A stretch of DNA of 64,000 bases from Pseudooceanicola marinus (GCF_002786295.1 NZ_PGTC01000015.1:2501-66500), one strand, 5' to 3'; counted from the first letter of the stretch, positions 1 through 11,302 are shown. Notes: generated by a model not told the origin, from the letters alone. Numbers and translations are program-made.

Positions 1-114
1 GACGTAGGTCCAGGCGGGAAAATGTATGACTTCTGATCCAGAACAGAGACGCAGCGGACGAACCAGCCCGCACGATACAATGCGTCGCGACAGTTTCCTG
101 TCTTCTTCTGGATC

Positions 115-2947
<2,833 letters not shown>

Positions 2948-3023
2948 GTTCCAGTAGAAATCAGGAACGATCAGAAGTCACTGACGCGGACTGATTGATA
3001 TCTCTCAAGTTGGATTTTTCCTC

Positions 3024-3141
3024 GGTCTGGTGGTCATAGCACGAGCAAAACACCCGGTCCCATTCCGAACCCGGAAGTTAAGTGCCGTCGCGCTGATGGT
3101 ACTGCGGCTTAAGTCGTGGGAGAGTAAGTCGCCGCCAGACC
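3024..3141 (+). rRNA. rrf: 5S ribosomal RNA
   Basis: About 118 nt. The ends GGTCTGG (3024-3030) and CCAGACC (3135-3141) form the terminal helix, and the interior (ACCCGGTCCCATTCCGAACCC, GATGGTACTGCG, GGGAGAGTA) is typical 5S. It follows 23S by about 76 nt. No tRNA follows; many Rhodobacteraceae rrn operons carry an initiator tRNA here, but this one goes straight to a terminator. Confidence 0.97.
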
Positions 3142-3166
3142 TAGTAAAAATCCAAACACGATGAAC

Positions 3167-3203
3167 AAAAACCCGCCGACCCAAAAAGGGACGGCGGGTT
3201 TTT
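3167..3203 (+). terminator. Intrinsic terminator of the rRNA operon
   Basis: AAAAACCCGCCG (3167-3178) pairs with CGGCGGGTTTTT (3192-3203), so the stem ends in a T-run. It lies 25 nt after 5S. The hairpin arms are A/T-flanked on both sides, so it could stop transcription from either strand. Confidence 0.9.
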
Positions 3204-3418
3204 GTCGTTCCCAAACAGAAATATCACGACGCGAAGGCGCGAAACACGCTCGCGCCAAAGGCCAGCATATGACGCTCGCCACCGGGAGAGGACCAGGCCG
3301 CCGGACGGCCATATTGCGATCCATCTCCGGACTTTCCTGGCCCAGCTGGCAGAGAGCACGCGGTTGCCAGGGAGAAGGCCTCTCTGTACCACTGGTGCGG
3401 TCGATACGAGGGATTGCG

Positions 3419-4291
3419 ATGAGAACCGCCTGCGTCACCATGGTGTGGAAGGATCACTTCTTCCTCGATCTCTGGGTACGCTACTACGGAGCGCTTTTCG
3501 GGCGTGACGCGCTCTATGTCATCAGCCACGGCGGTGCGCCGGAGGTGGCGGAAATCGCCCGCGGCTGCAACGTCATCGCCATTCCCCGCGATCCACCGGA
3601 CGAGCGGTTCGATGAAACCCGGTGGGACATGCTCTCCGACTGGGCCTCGGGGCTCACCCGCTACTATGATCGGGTCATCGTCGGGGATGTCGACGAGCTG
3701 ATCATCTCCCTCACGCCCGGAGAGAGCCTCGCCACGCATCTGCAACAGGCCGAGCTGGGCCCGGTCACGGCCCCCGCCGGCTATGAGATTGTGCCGGAAG
3801 ACGACACGCCGCTCGACCCGGTGCGCCCCATCCTCGACCAGTGCCCGCGCGCCCTTCTCAGTGCGACATATTCAAAGCCGTGCCTGCTGGTTGCGCCGGC
3901 GCGGCTGTCGGCTGGCGGGCACGGGTGCAAGGGGCGCTTTGATCTGCGCCCGGAACTCGCCCTGCTGCACCTGAGGTTCCTCAACTCAGAGGAGCAGCTG
4001 CAGCGACGCGCGGAACGGTCGCGGATCGCCGAGGCGGCCACGGCGGGCAGTGACAGGGCCCGGGGCAGCTTCCTGCGCGGTTGGCGCAAGGGCGAGGAGA
4101 TCCGTCAGAAGATCGCCGCGCGCTTTGCCGCGGCCGAGGATGTGCCGTCCTCGCAGGCCGCCGATCGGGCGCGTGCCGTGCTGGAGGGCGCGCGCAAGAC
4201 CAAGGGGCAGACACACCTGTTCAGCGTACCGGCTGTGCGAGCGGATGATTTTCGTATTCTCCTGGACCCGGCGCTGCGCGAATTGTTCTGA
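3419..4291 (+). CDS. Glycosyltransferase family 2-like protein
   Basis: A 290-residue protein with the fold signature of GT-A type transferases: an N-terminal strand (RTACVTMVW) and a DxDE metal/nucleotide-sugar motif (GDVDEL, residues 89-94). The family moves sugars from nucleotide donors onto glycans or lipids; the acceptor is unknown. The ORF is open back to 3161, but that part runs through the rRNA terminator, so I chose the ATG at 3419, which has GAGGGA a few bases upstream. The charged, Arg/Ala-rich C-terminal third has no recognisable domain. It stands alone between the rRNA operon and a lipid A deacylase-like gene on the same strand. Confidence 0.7.
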   Translation: MRTACVTMVWKDHFFLDLWVRYYGALFGRDALYVISHGGAPEVAEIARGCNVIAIPRDPPDERFDETRWDMLSDWASGLTRYYDRVIVGDVDELIISLTPGESLATHLQQAELGPVTAPAGYEIVPEDDTPLDPVRPILDQCPRALLSATYSKPCLLVAPARLSAGGHGCKGRFDLRPELALLHLRFLNSEEQLQRRAERSRIAEAATAGSDRARGSFLRGWRKGEEIRQKIAARFAAAEDVPSSQAADRARAVLEGARKTKGQTHLFSVPAVRADDFRILLDPALRELF

Positions 4292-4362
4292 GTTGGTCGG
4301 ACAACGGATGACACCAAGGGCGCCGTAGGCTAGGACCGGAGCAGGTAGAGGAGTGAAGTGGA

Positions 4363-4872
4363 ATGGACGGAGCACTAGCTGTCTTGTTTCTGGCCGCGGG
4401 CCTGACCGACATGGGGATGAGCCATTGCGGCACCACCGGCTGTCTGGCCGAGGCGCCGGCAGAGCAACGCCTGTCATTCAGCGCGGGCGACGTCTGGTTC
4501 CAAGAAGACCAGATTTCGAAAGAAATCTACATGAAATATGACTTCGGGACCAGCTATGGACCCTTCCAGCCCAGCTTCGGCCTGTCGGTGACTGACGAGG
4601 GGGATGCCTGGGTCGGCCTCGGCGCATCCTGGACGGCAGAGCTGGACCAGCTGTACCTGCAGCTTTCGCTGATGCCGGGCCTCTACGCGCAGGGTGACGG
4701 GCCCGACCTGGGTCATGTGGTGGAATTCCGGTCCGGCATCGAAGTGGGCTTCGAGGCGCGGAACGGCTGGCGCTACGGTCTGGTCTATGACCACCGGTCG
4801 AACGCCGAGATCTCGGGGACGAATCCCGGGATGGAAACCGTCCAGTTCCGGGTCAGTGTTCCGCTCCGCTGA
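4363..4872 (+). CDS. PagL-type lipid A 3-O-deacylase (acyloxyacyl hydrolase family)
   Basis: A 169-residue outer-membrane beta-barrel enzyme candidate. PagL removes the 3-O acyl chain of lipid A with a His-Ser-Glu triad. Here YDHRSN gives His144 and Ser146, and NPGMET gives Glu158: His to Ser is +2 and Ser to Glu +12, the same spacing as H126/S128/E140 in the Pseudomonas enzyme. The rest alternates polar and hydrophobic residues as barrel strands do, and the chain ends in a beta-strand (VQFRVSVPLR). The first 30 residues are hydrophobic but a poor signal peptide. AGGAG lies about 9 nt before the ATG. Activity is inferred. Confidence 0.72.
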   Translation: MDGALAVLFLAAGLTDMGMSHCGTTGCLAEAPAEQRLSFSAGDVWFQEDQISKEIYMKYDFGTSYGPFQPSFGLSVTDEGDAWVGLGASWTAELDQLYLQLSLMPGLYAQGDGPDLGHVVEFRSGIEVGFEARNGWRYGLVYDHRSNAEISGTNPGMETVQFRVSVPLR

Positions 4873-4920
4873 GCGGGGCGCATCTGCGCAGCGGGAGCCC
4901 GCTGCGCACGTCCGGCCGCT

Positions 4921-5493
4921 TCAGGAGGGGCGGCCCTTGAAATCGCCGGTGTCGAGAACCGGCGAGGCATCCAGGTCCTCGGCATCCAGCATCGACGCCA
5001 CACGTTCCAGCGAGGCGACCAGCTGGGCCTGTTCCCAGTCCTTCAGCGATTCGAACTTTCGCACGTAGCGCTGCTGAAGCGGATCGGGGGCATTGGCCAG
5101 CGTCTCGCGTCCGCGCTCGGTCACGGCGATGTTCATCTGCCGGCGGTCCACCTCGGAGCGTTCGCGCGTCAGCATCCCCTGCTTCTGCAGCTTGTCCAGC
5201 AGGGCTGTGATGGTGCCCTGGGTCACGCCCATCTGGACCGACAACGCCTTGGGCGTCGTCAGGCCCTTTTCGGCCACCAGTTGCATCACGCGGAACTGCA
5301 CGGGCGACAAACCCGCCGCCTGCGCCAATTCCTTGCCGAAAAGCTCTGTCGCGCGCAGGATTCTCCGCAGCGCGATCAGGCTGTCATCCGTCCGGTCCAT
5401 ACCCGTAAGCCCCAATCTTGCAGTCCTCGAAGGATCGCATCCTGAGCCGGCGAAGGCAATTCTTTGCTTATCCATATCAATCCGCTTTCGCAT
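4921..5493 (-). CDS. ectR: MarR-family regulator of the ectoine operon (EctR)
   Basis: A 190-residue MarR-type repressor. The winged helix-turn-helix spans about residues 55-130, with the recognition region VTQGTITALLDKLQKQGMLTR and the wing SEVDRRQMNIAVTERG. EctR proteins bind as dimers upstream of ectABC and reduce its transcription at low salinity. The gene is divergent from ectA across 144 AT-rich bases, the usual ectR arrangement. The start is uncertain: ATG 5493, the Met at residue 7 (MDKQ) and the Met at residue 32 (MDRTDD) are all possible, and the first 31 residues lie outside the fold. The C-terminal tail after residue 165 is variable. Confidence 0.85.
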   Translation of the reverse strand: MRKRIDMDKQRIAFAGSGCDPSRTARLGLTGMDRTDDSLIALRRILRATELFGKELAQAAGLSPVQFRVMQLVAEKGLTTPKALSVQMGVTQGTITALLDKLQKQGMLTRERSEVDRRQMNIAVTERGRETLANAPDPLQQRYVRKFESLKDWEQAQLVASLERVASMLDAEDLDASPVLDTGDFKGRPS

Positions 5494-5637
5494 GCTTTAC
5501 GATATTCTTTGTCTCAACTCGGAATTCAAGGTACAGGTCCCTATAAATAAGGGTTCTTAGCAAAAAATACTTTGAGTGGTTGAAATATCTCTCAGCACCA
5601 CTATTTTGTTCATCGAAGCAAAAAGAGTGCGAGACAC
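5494..5637. promoter_or_regulatory. Divergent ectR-ectA control region
   Basis: This 144-bp gap is much more AT-rich than its surroundings. A candidate ectA promoter is TTGAAA (5580-5585), 16 bp, TATTTT (5602-5607). An imperfect inverted repeat CCCTATAAATAAGGG (5540-5554) lies between it and ectR and could be an operator. Both are read by eye; transcription start sites and EctR binding are inferred from the known ectR-ectABC layout. Confidence 0.45.
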
Positions 5638-6177
5638 ATGCTTGACGGAACTGGAACACTTCGACCGACGAACCTGACCCTGCGGAAACCCACCTCCGAG
5701 GATGGCTCAGACATTTGGGAGCTCGTGCGCGCGTGCAAACCGCTGGACGAGAACTCGATGTACTGCAACCTGGTGCAATGCGATCACTTCGCGGATACCT
5801 GCGTGCTGGCCGAGGAGGCAGAGAAGGGCGTGATCGGCTGGATCTCGGGCCATATGGTCCCGACCGAGCCGGGGACGCTGTTCGTCTGGCAGGTTGCTGT
5901 TTCCGCGAAAGCGCGTGGCATGGGCCTGGGCGGCAAGATGCTGTCCCATCTCCTGAATCGCGAAGAGCTTGGCGTGAAGCGGATCAAGACGACGATCACC
6001 AAGGATAACGACGCCTCCTGGGCGCTGTTCCGGCGCTTCACCGAACGCATGGGTGGCAGCCTGACGGATGTGCCGCATTACACCGAGGATGATCACTTCA
6101 ACGGTCATCACGACACCGAGCACATGGTCACCATCGACCTGCGTTCCGAAGAGGGCGGGGCGGCTAAGGCCGCCTGA
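5638..6177 (+). CDS. ectA: L-2,4-diaminobutyrate acetyltransferase
   Basis: A 179-residue GNAT enzyme that transfers acetyl from acetyl-CoA to the gamma-amino group of diaminobutyrate, the second ectoine step. The acetyl-CoA loop RGMGLGGKM is at residues 93-101 after the beta4 strand VWQVAVSA. The sequence WELVRACKPLDENSMYCNLVQCDHF matches the substrate region of EctA. It is the first gene of ectABC-ask; ectB follows after 54 nt. There is no strong Shine-Dalgarno before the ATG. Length is normal for the family. Confidence 0.96.
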   Translation: MLDGTGTLRPTNLTLRKPTSEDGSDIWELVRACKPLDENSMYCNLVQCDHFADTCVLAEEAEKGVIGWISGHMVPTEPGTLFVWQVAVSAKARGMGLGGKMLSHLLNREELGVKRIKTTITKDNDASWALFRRFTERMGGSLTDVPHYTEDDHFNGHHDTEHMVTIDLRSEEGGAAKAA

Positions 6178-6231
6178 GCCCCGCGCGCTCGACTCTACTT
6201 CCCCCAAATCGAACCCCCAGAGGTACCCCCC

Positions 6232-7518
6232 ATGACGACTGTTACGACAGCCGACAAAGAGATTTTTGCACGACGTGAGTCCGAGGCGCGCAGCTACTGC
6301 CGCAGCTTCGACACCGTCTTCACCAAGGCCAGCGGGTCGATCATGACCGACGCGGAAGGGCACGAGTATATCGACTTCCTCGCCGGCTGCTCCTCGCTGA
6401 ACTACGGGCACAATGACCCGGACATGAAGCAGGCCCTGATCGAGCACATCAGCAATGATGGCATCGCCCATGGCCTGGACATGTACACCGAAACTAAGTC
6501 GGCCTTCCTGCAGAGCTTCGAGGACAATATCCTGAAGCCGCGCGGCATGGACCACAAGGTGATGATGGTCGGCCCCACGGGCACCAACGCCGTCGAGGCG
6601 GCGATGAAGCTGGCCCGCAAGGTCACTGGCCGCACCAACATCATTTCCTTCACCAACGGCTTCCACGGCATGACCCTGGGCGCCCTGGCCGCGACCGGCA
6701 ACGAAGGCAAGCGTGGCGGTGCCGGCATGGACCTGCACGGCGTGACCCGCATGCCTTACGAAGGCGCCTTTGGCGATGATGTGGACACCCTGTCGATCAT
6801 CGAACAGATGCTGGACAACCCCAGCTCGGGCATCGACGCCCCTGCGGCCTTCATCCTGGAGCCCGTGCAGGGCGAAGGTGGCCTGAACGCCGCCTCGAAG
6901 GAATGGATCGAAGGCATCGGTCGCCTGGCGAAGAAGCACGGCGCGCTGCTGATCCTCGATGACATCCAGGCCGGCATCGGCCGTACCGGCACCTTCTTCT
7001 CCTTCGAGGAGATGGACGTGGAGCCGGACCTGGTGCCGATGGCCAAGTCGCTGTCGGGCATGGGTCTGCCCTTCGCCGCGCTGCTGGTGCGCCCGCAGCA
7101 CGACGTCTGGAAGCCCGCCGAGCACAATGGCACCTTCCGCGGCAACACCCATGCCTTCGTGACCGCCCGCGTGGCGATCGAGAAGTTCTGGGCCGACGAT
7201 GCCTTCCAGAAGGAAATCGAGACCAAGTCCGCAATCCTCTCCGAGGCCATGCACGAAATGGCGAAGGAAATTCCCGGTGCCAAGATCAAAGGTCGTGGCA
7301 TGATGATGGGTGTCGACGTCGGATCGGGCGATCTGGCCGGCGACATCTGCGCCGAAGCCTTCCGCAACGGCCTGATCATCGAGACCTCGGGCGCCCATGA
7401 CGAAGTCGTCAAGGTGCTGGCCCCCCTGACCACGCCGGTGGAAACCTTCCGCAAGGGTCTGAAGATCCTGCTGGAAGCGGCCGCCAAACAGAACCAGATG
7501 CAAATCGCAGCGGAGTAA
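6232..7518 (+). CDS. ectB: Diaminobutyrate--2-oxoglutarate transaminase
   Basis: A 428-residue class III aminotransferase that makes diaminobutyrate from aspartate-semialdehyde with glutamate as donor, the first committed ectoine step. The PLP lysine is Lys272 in AKSLSGMG, and the PLP-binding Asp lies in LILDDIQAG (239-247). Full length for EctB. The stop is followed after 5 nt by ectC, so the two are probably coupled. Confidence 0.97.
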   Translation: MTTVTTADKEIFARRESEARSYCRSFDTVFTKASGSIMTDAEGHEYIDFLAGCSSLNYGHNDPDMKQALIEHISNDGIAHGLDMYTETKSAFLQSFEDNILKPRGMDHKVMMVGPTGTNAVEAAMKLARKVTGRTNIISFTNGFHGMTLGALAATGNEGKRGGAGMDLHGVTRMPYEGAFGDDVDTLSIIEQMLDNPSSGIDAPAAFILEPVQGEGGLNAASKEWIEGIGRLAKKHGALLILDDIQAGIGRTGTFFSFEEMDVEPDLVPMAKSLSGMGLPFAALLVRPQHDVWKPAEHNGTFRGNTHAFVTARVAIEKFWADDAFQKEIETKSAILSEAMHEMAKEIPGAKIKGRGMMMGVDVGSGDLAGDICAEAFRNGLIIETSGAHDEVVKVLAPLTTPVETFRKGLKILLEAAAKQNQMQIAAE

Positions 7519-7523
7519 CCCCC

Positions 7524-7916
7524 ATGATTGTTCGCGACTTCAACAAGATCACCAAGGACGAAAAAGACCGCGTCGTGTCGGACGCCAACTGGACCTCGGT
7601 CCGGATGCTGCTGGCCGACGACGGCATGGGCTTCTCGTTCCACATCACCTTCCTGGACGCCGGTTCGGAGCATACGTTCCACTACAAGAACCACTTCGAA
7701 AGCGTCTACTGCATGAAGGGCAAGGGGCGGATCACCGACCTCGCCACCGGCGAGACCCACGAGATCGTGCCGGGCGTGATGTACGCGCTGAACGAGCATG
7801 ACAAGCACACGCTGGTCGCCGACGAAGAGCTGGTCATGGCCTGCTGCTTCAACCCGCCGGTCACCGGCAACGAGGTGCACCGCGAAGACGGCTCCTACGC
7901 GCTGGAAGACGCATAA
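7524..7916 (+). CDS. ectC: L-ectoine synthase
   Basis: A 130-residue cupin enzyme that closes the ring of N-gamma-acetyl-diaminobutyrate to give ectoine. Cupin metal-ligand regions are visible: EHTFHYKNHFESVYCMKGKG (about 51-70) and the later NEHDKHTL. The sequence MIVRDFNKITKDEKDRV is a very conserved EctC start. It sits 5 nt after ectB. The ectoine hydroxylase gene ectD does not follow. Confidence 0.97.
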   Translation: MIVRDFNKITKDEKDRVVSDANWTSVRMLLADDGMGFSFHITFLDAGSEHTFHYKNHFESVYCMKGKGRITDLATGETHEIVPGVMYALNEHDKHTLVADEELVMACCFNPPVTGNEVHREDGSYALEDA

Positions 7917-8006
7917 GGCGCGGGCCGGGGCATGCGGCCCCGGCCCCCTTTTCTTCCCCCCCCAAACAAGGAGCTCGGCCAGAGACAAGGGCCGGGAGAC
8001 CCCCAA

Positions 8007-9488
8007 GTGACTGTTGCAAATCATACTGTTGAGAAGATCGGCGGCACCTCCATGTCGAAGGTGCACGAGCTGCGTGACAGCCTGCTGATCGGTAACACTG
8101 AGAACCCCTATGGTCGGGTCTTCGTCGTCTCGGCCTTCGGTGGCATCACCAACCTGCTGCTGGAGCACAAGAAATCGGGCCAGCCCGGCGTCTATGCGCT
8201 GTTCTCCAACGACGACAACGCGCACGGCTGGCTGGATGCCCTGAGCGACGTGGCCGGCGCCATGCGCGAGGCGCACGGCGCGGTGCTGGACCATCCCGCC
8301 GACATCCATGCCGCCGACGAGTTCGTCCGCGAGCGGATCGAGGGCGCGCGCTCGTGCCTCTTCGACCTGCAGCGTCTGTGCTCCTACGGGCACTTCCGTC
8401 TGTCGGACCACATGATGGACATCCGCGAACTGCTGTCGGGCCTGGGCGAAAGCCACTCGGCCTTCGTCACCGTGCTGATGCTGCAGCGCGCCGGCGTGAA
8501 CGCACGTCTGGTGGACCTCAGCGGCTGGCGCGACGAAAGCGAGCTGACGCTGGAACAGCGCATCAAGGCGGGCTTCGACCAGGTCGATTTCGCCACCGAG
8601 CTGCCCATCGTCACCGGCTATGCCCAGTGCACCGAAGGCCTGATGCGCGAGTTCGACCGTGGCTATTCCGAGGTGACCTTTGCCAATATCGCCGCCATCA
8701 CCGGCGCGCGCGAGGCGATCATCCACAAGGAATTCCACCTGTCCTCGGCCGACCCGAACCTGGTCGGCGCCGAGAACGTGCGCAAGCTGGGCCATACCAA
8801 CTACGACGTGGCCGACCAGCTGTCAAACCTCGGCATGGAGGCGATCCACCCCAAGGCGGCGAAGATCCTGCGCAAGGCCGGTATCTCGCTGCGCGTGGCC
8901 AATGCGTTCGAGCCGCAGGACCCCGGCACGCTGATCGACGAGGCCGAGGCCGAAGCCGCGACCGTCGACATCGTCACCGGCCTGGGTGTCGTGGCGCTGG
9001 AGGTGTTCGAACAGGACATGGTCGGCGTGAAGGGCTATGACCAGAAGATCCTGGAGGTGCTGGCGCGTCACAAGGTGCGCATCGTGTCCAAGGCGTCCAA
9101 CGCCAACACGATCACCCACTACCTGGATGCGCCGCTGAAGACGATCCGCCGGGTCGAGCGCGACCTGCTGGAAGCCTTCCCGAACGCCAGCGTGAAGATC
9201 AACCGTCTGGGCCTGGTGTCGGCCATCGGCCGGTCGCTGGAAGGTCTGGGCGTGACCGAGCGCGGTCTGACCGCGCTGCGCGCGGGCGACGTGAAATGCC
9301 TTGCCGTGCAACATCTGCCGGGCAGCGTGGACGTGCAGTTCCTGGTCTCGCAAGAGGCCGAGGACCGGGCGATCAAGCTGCTGCATGACGCCTTCGTCTC
9401 CCCCGAGGCTGTGGCTGGCGAAGCGCACAGCGAAAAGGCCGCGGATTCGAAGAAGAAGGAAACGGCGCGGGCCCTGCAAGCGGCCTGA
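8007..9488 (+). CDS. ask: Ectoine-type aspartokinase (Ask_ect)
   Basis: A 493-residue aspartate kinase that feeds aspartyl phosphate into the ectoine pathway. KIGGTSM near the N-terminus is the ATP/aspartate motif; two ACT domains lie in the C-terminal third, about residues 330-475. I chose the GTG at 8007: in-frame codons upstream to 7932 encode a proline-rich stretch with no family match, while the residues after the GTG (TVANHTVEKIGGTSM) fit the family. It lies 90 nt after ectC and ends the operon. Ask_ect isozymes escape feedback by lysine and threonine; that property is inferred from the clustering. Confidence 0.93.
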   Translation: MTVANHTVEKIGGTSMSKVHELRDSLLIGNTENPYGRVFVVSAFGGITNLLLEHKKSGQPGVYALFSNDDNAHGWLDALSDVAGAMREAHGAVLDHPADIHAADEFVRERIEGARSCLFDLQRLCSYGHFRLSDHMMDIRELLSGLGESHSAFVTVLMLQRAGVNARLVDLSGWRDESELTLEQRIKAGFDQVDFATELPIVTGYAQCTEGLMREFDRGYSEVTFANIAAITGAREAIIHKEFHLSSADPNLVGAENVRKLGHTNYDVADQLSNLGMEAIHPKAAKILRKAGISLRVANAFEPQDPGTLIDEAEAEAATVDIVTGLGVVALEVFEQDMVGVKGYDQKILEVLARHKVRIVSKASNANTITHYLDAPLKTIRRVERDLLEAFPNASVKINRLGLVSAIGRSLEGLGVTERGLTALRAGDVKCLAVQHLPGSVDVQFLVSQEAEDRAIKLLHDAFVSPEAVAGEAHSEKAADSKKKETARALQAA

Positions 9489-9550
9489 GCCACCCCATAG
9501 CCCGGGCCGGCGCTTTCCAGTTCCGCGCCGCCCGGGTCCCCGTTGGGGGA

Positions 9551-9589
9551 GAAGCCGTCCGTGGGTCCGCCTGCGGGCGGCTTCATTTT
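9551..9589 (+). terminator. Intrinsic terminator of the ect operon
   Basis: GAAGCCGTCC (9551-9560) pairs along ten positions (one G-T) with GGGCGGCTTC (9575-9584), followed by ATTTTG. It is 60 nt after the ask stop and separates the operon from the convergent znuA gene. Confidence 0.75.
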
Positions 9590-9623
9590 GTGCGCCCCCC
9601 GATGCAGGGGGCGGGCGCCTAGG

Positions 9624-10724
9624 TCAGCCCTTGCAGGCGAGGAAGCTGGCGGCCATGCCGTCCAGCAGCTGCGGGTAGAGGTCGGCGCCCGGGGTCAGCT
9701 CGGTGCCCAGCGGGTCGATCTCCACCAGGTGGCCGTCGCTTTCCTCGAAGATGCTGCTGGCCAGACCGTCGCCGAACTGCGGTTCGGTGAACAGGCAGTC
9801 GACGCCCGCCTCGGTCACCTTGTCGCGCAGCTCTGCCACGCGGGCGGCGCCGGGGGCGGTGGCGTCGCTGTCCGACACGGCCCCGGAGGAGGTCAGCTCG
9901 AACCGGTTCTCAAAATACTGGTAGGCGTCGTGGTAGACGAGGAAGCGGATCGGCGCGATGGCGTCCAGCTCGGCGCCGATGCGGGCGCTTTGCTCCGCCA
10001 GGGCCGTGCGGGCCGCCTCGGCATTGGCGCGGTAGGTCGCGGCGTTCTCCGGGTCGGCCTCCGCCAGGGCCCCGGCGATGCCCGACAGCCAGATGCGCGC
10101 GTTTTCCGGGTCCAGCCAGCCATGCGGATCCAGCCCTTCGTGCACATGGCCTTCATGGCCCGCCTCGGCGGCATGGTCGTGATCGTCGTGGCCGTGGTCG
10201 TCGTGATGGGCATGGTTGTCGTGCCCATGTTCATCGTGGGCATGATCGTCGCCGTGATCGTGATCCTCATGGTCATGTCCATGATCGTCATGCCCATGGT
10301 CGTCGTGATCGTGCTCATCATGGCCATGATCGTCATGGCCTGCGTCCCCATGCGCCGCGTGCAGGTCAGCGCCTTCGCGGAACTCCAGGTGAATCACCTC
10401 GGGCAGTTCCATCAGTTCGACCACATGGCCGTGGTCGGGCAGGGTGCTCAGCGGGCGTTCCAGCCAGGGGGTCAGGGCCTCGCCCACCCAGAACACCAGG
10501 TCGGCGTCCTGCAGGGCGCGCGCCGAGGAGGGGCGCATGGCGTAGCCGTGCGGCGAAGCGCCCGGCGGCAGGATCAGATCGGCCTCGCCCAGATCGCCCA
10601 TGACCATCGACACCAGGGAATGCACCGGTGCGATGTCGGTCACCACCTGCGGCGTTTCGGCCGCGGCCAGCCCGGTGCCGGCGATCAGTGCCGCCAGGGA
10701 CACGTTCAGCGTCTTGAGTTTCAT
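9624..10724 (-). CDS. znuA: Zinc ABC transporter substrate-binding protein ZnuA
   Basis: A 366-residue periplasmic zinc-binding protein. A signal peptide (MKLKTLNVSLAALIAGTGLAAAE) leads into the mature fold. Family zinc ligands are recognisable in PPGASPHGYAMRP, in a DPHGW motif after the acidic loop, and in VYHDAYQYF. Between about residues 120 and 190 is a His/Asp-rich loop with roughly 25 histidines, longer than in most homologues, thought to scavenge or sense zinc. A candidate Zur box lies 17 bp upstream of the start, which faces zur-znuC-znuB. Confidence 0.95.
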   Translation of the reverse strand: MKLKTLNVSLAALIAGTGLAAAETPQVVTDIAPVHSLVSMVMGDLGEADLILPPGASPHGYAMRPSSARALQDADLVFWVGEALTPWLERPLSTLPDHGHVVELMELPEVIHLEFREGADLHAAHGDAGHDDHGHDEHDHDDHGHDDHGHDHEDHDHGDDHAHDEHGHDNHAHHDDHGHDDHDHAAEAGHEGHVHEGLDPHGWLDPENARIWLSGIAGALAEADPENAATYRANAEAARTALAEQSARIGAELDAIAPIRFLVYHDAYQYFENRFELTSSGAVSDSDATAPGAARVAELRDKVTEAGVDCLFTEPQFGDGLASSIFEESDGHLVEIDPLGTELTPGADLYPQLLDGMAASFLACKG

Positions 10725-10740
10725 GTTTGCCTGCCTTGAG

Positions 10741-10759
10741 TATGTGATAGTATAACGTA
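10741..10759. promoter_or_regulatory. Candidate Zur box 1 (znuA side)
   Basis: TATGTGATAGTATAACGTA is near-palindromic and matches 16 of 18 fixed positions of a TATGTTATAnTATAACATA-like Zur operator. It is 17 bp from the znuA start, a position that would block its promoter. Confidence 0.7.
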
Positions 10760-10772
10760 CCGCATCTTGATA

Positions 10773-10791
10773 GCGAAGATACTATAACATA
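10773..10791. promoter_or_regulatory. Candidate Zur box 2 (zur side)
   Basis: The right half, GATACTATAACATA, fits the operator fully; the left half is degenerate (12 of 18 overall). It lies 32 bp before the zur ATG, which suggests autoregulation of zur-znuCB. Confidence 0.55.
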
Positions 10792-10822
10792 TCAAGAGGA
10801 GGAGTGAGCACAGGAGGCTGTC

Positions 10823-11302
10823 ATGGAAGCGACCGGATTCGCACGTCACGATCACGGAGCATGCATCCGCGAGGGGGTTGCCCTTGTCGATGCGCGTTGC
10901 CGCGAGGAAGGCTGGCAGTTCACGCCGGTGCGACGCCGGGTGCTGGAACTGCTGCTGGAAGGGCACCGCGCCATGGGCGCCTACGACATCCTGGACAGGC
11001 TGCGCGAAGAGGGGCTGGGCAGCCAGCCGCCCGTCGCCTACCGGGCGCTGGATTTCCTGGTGAAACACGGCTTCGCCCACAAGATCGAGCGGCTGAATTC
11101 CTTCATCGCCTGCGCCCATCCCGGCGAACATCACGCGCCCGCCTTTCTGATCTGCCGCAGCTGCGACACCGTGGCCGAGGCCGAGCTGGACATGCGCGAG
11201 GGGCGCCTGGGCGCCAGCGCCGCCGATCTGGGCTTCGTCATCGAACGGGCCGTGGTCGAGGCCGAGGGGCTGTGCCCCAATTGCCGGGACGCCGCTGCGT
11301 GA
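10823..11302 (+). CDS. zur: Fur-family zinc uptake regulator Zur
   Basis: A 159-residue Fur-family repressor. The winged helix covers about residues 30-90 (TPVRRRVLELLL, AYDILDRL, VAYRALDFLVKHGFAHKIE). Two CxxC pairs, Cys111/Cys114 and Cys151/Cys154, form the structural zinc site. Position next to znu genes and the two nearby boxes support zinc rather than iron sensing. AGGAGG precedes the ATG by 5 nt. Its stop overlaps the GTG start of znuC by 4 nt. Confidence 0.93.
   Translation: MEATGFARHDHGACIREGVALVDARCREEGWQFTPVRRRVLELLLEGHRAMGAYDILDRLREEGLGSQPPVAYRALDFLVKHGFAHKIERLNSFIACAHPGEHHAPAFLICRSCDTVAEAELDMREGRLGASAADLGFVIERAVVEAEGLCPNCRDAAA

Noticed and set aside
5707-8795. Long minus-strand frames across ectABC and ask
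   Set aside because: Shadows of well-supported ectoine genes; low-complexity His/Gly/Val translation.
9600-9623. GC-rich hairpin as a znuA terminator
   Set aside because: The stem is followed by an A-run, not a T-run, on the znuA strand.
9543-10739. Plus-strand frame with a Val/Met-rich hydrophobic run
   Set aside because: The run is the antisense of the His/Asp repeats of znuA, not a membrane protein.
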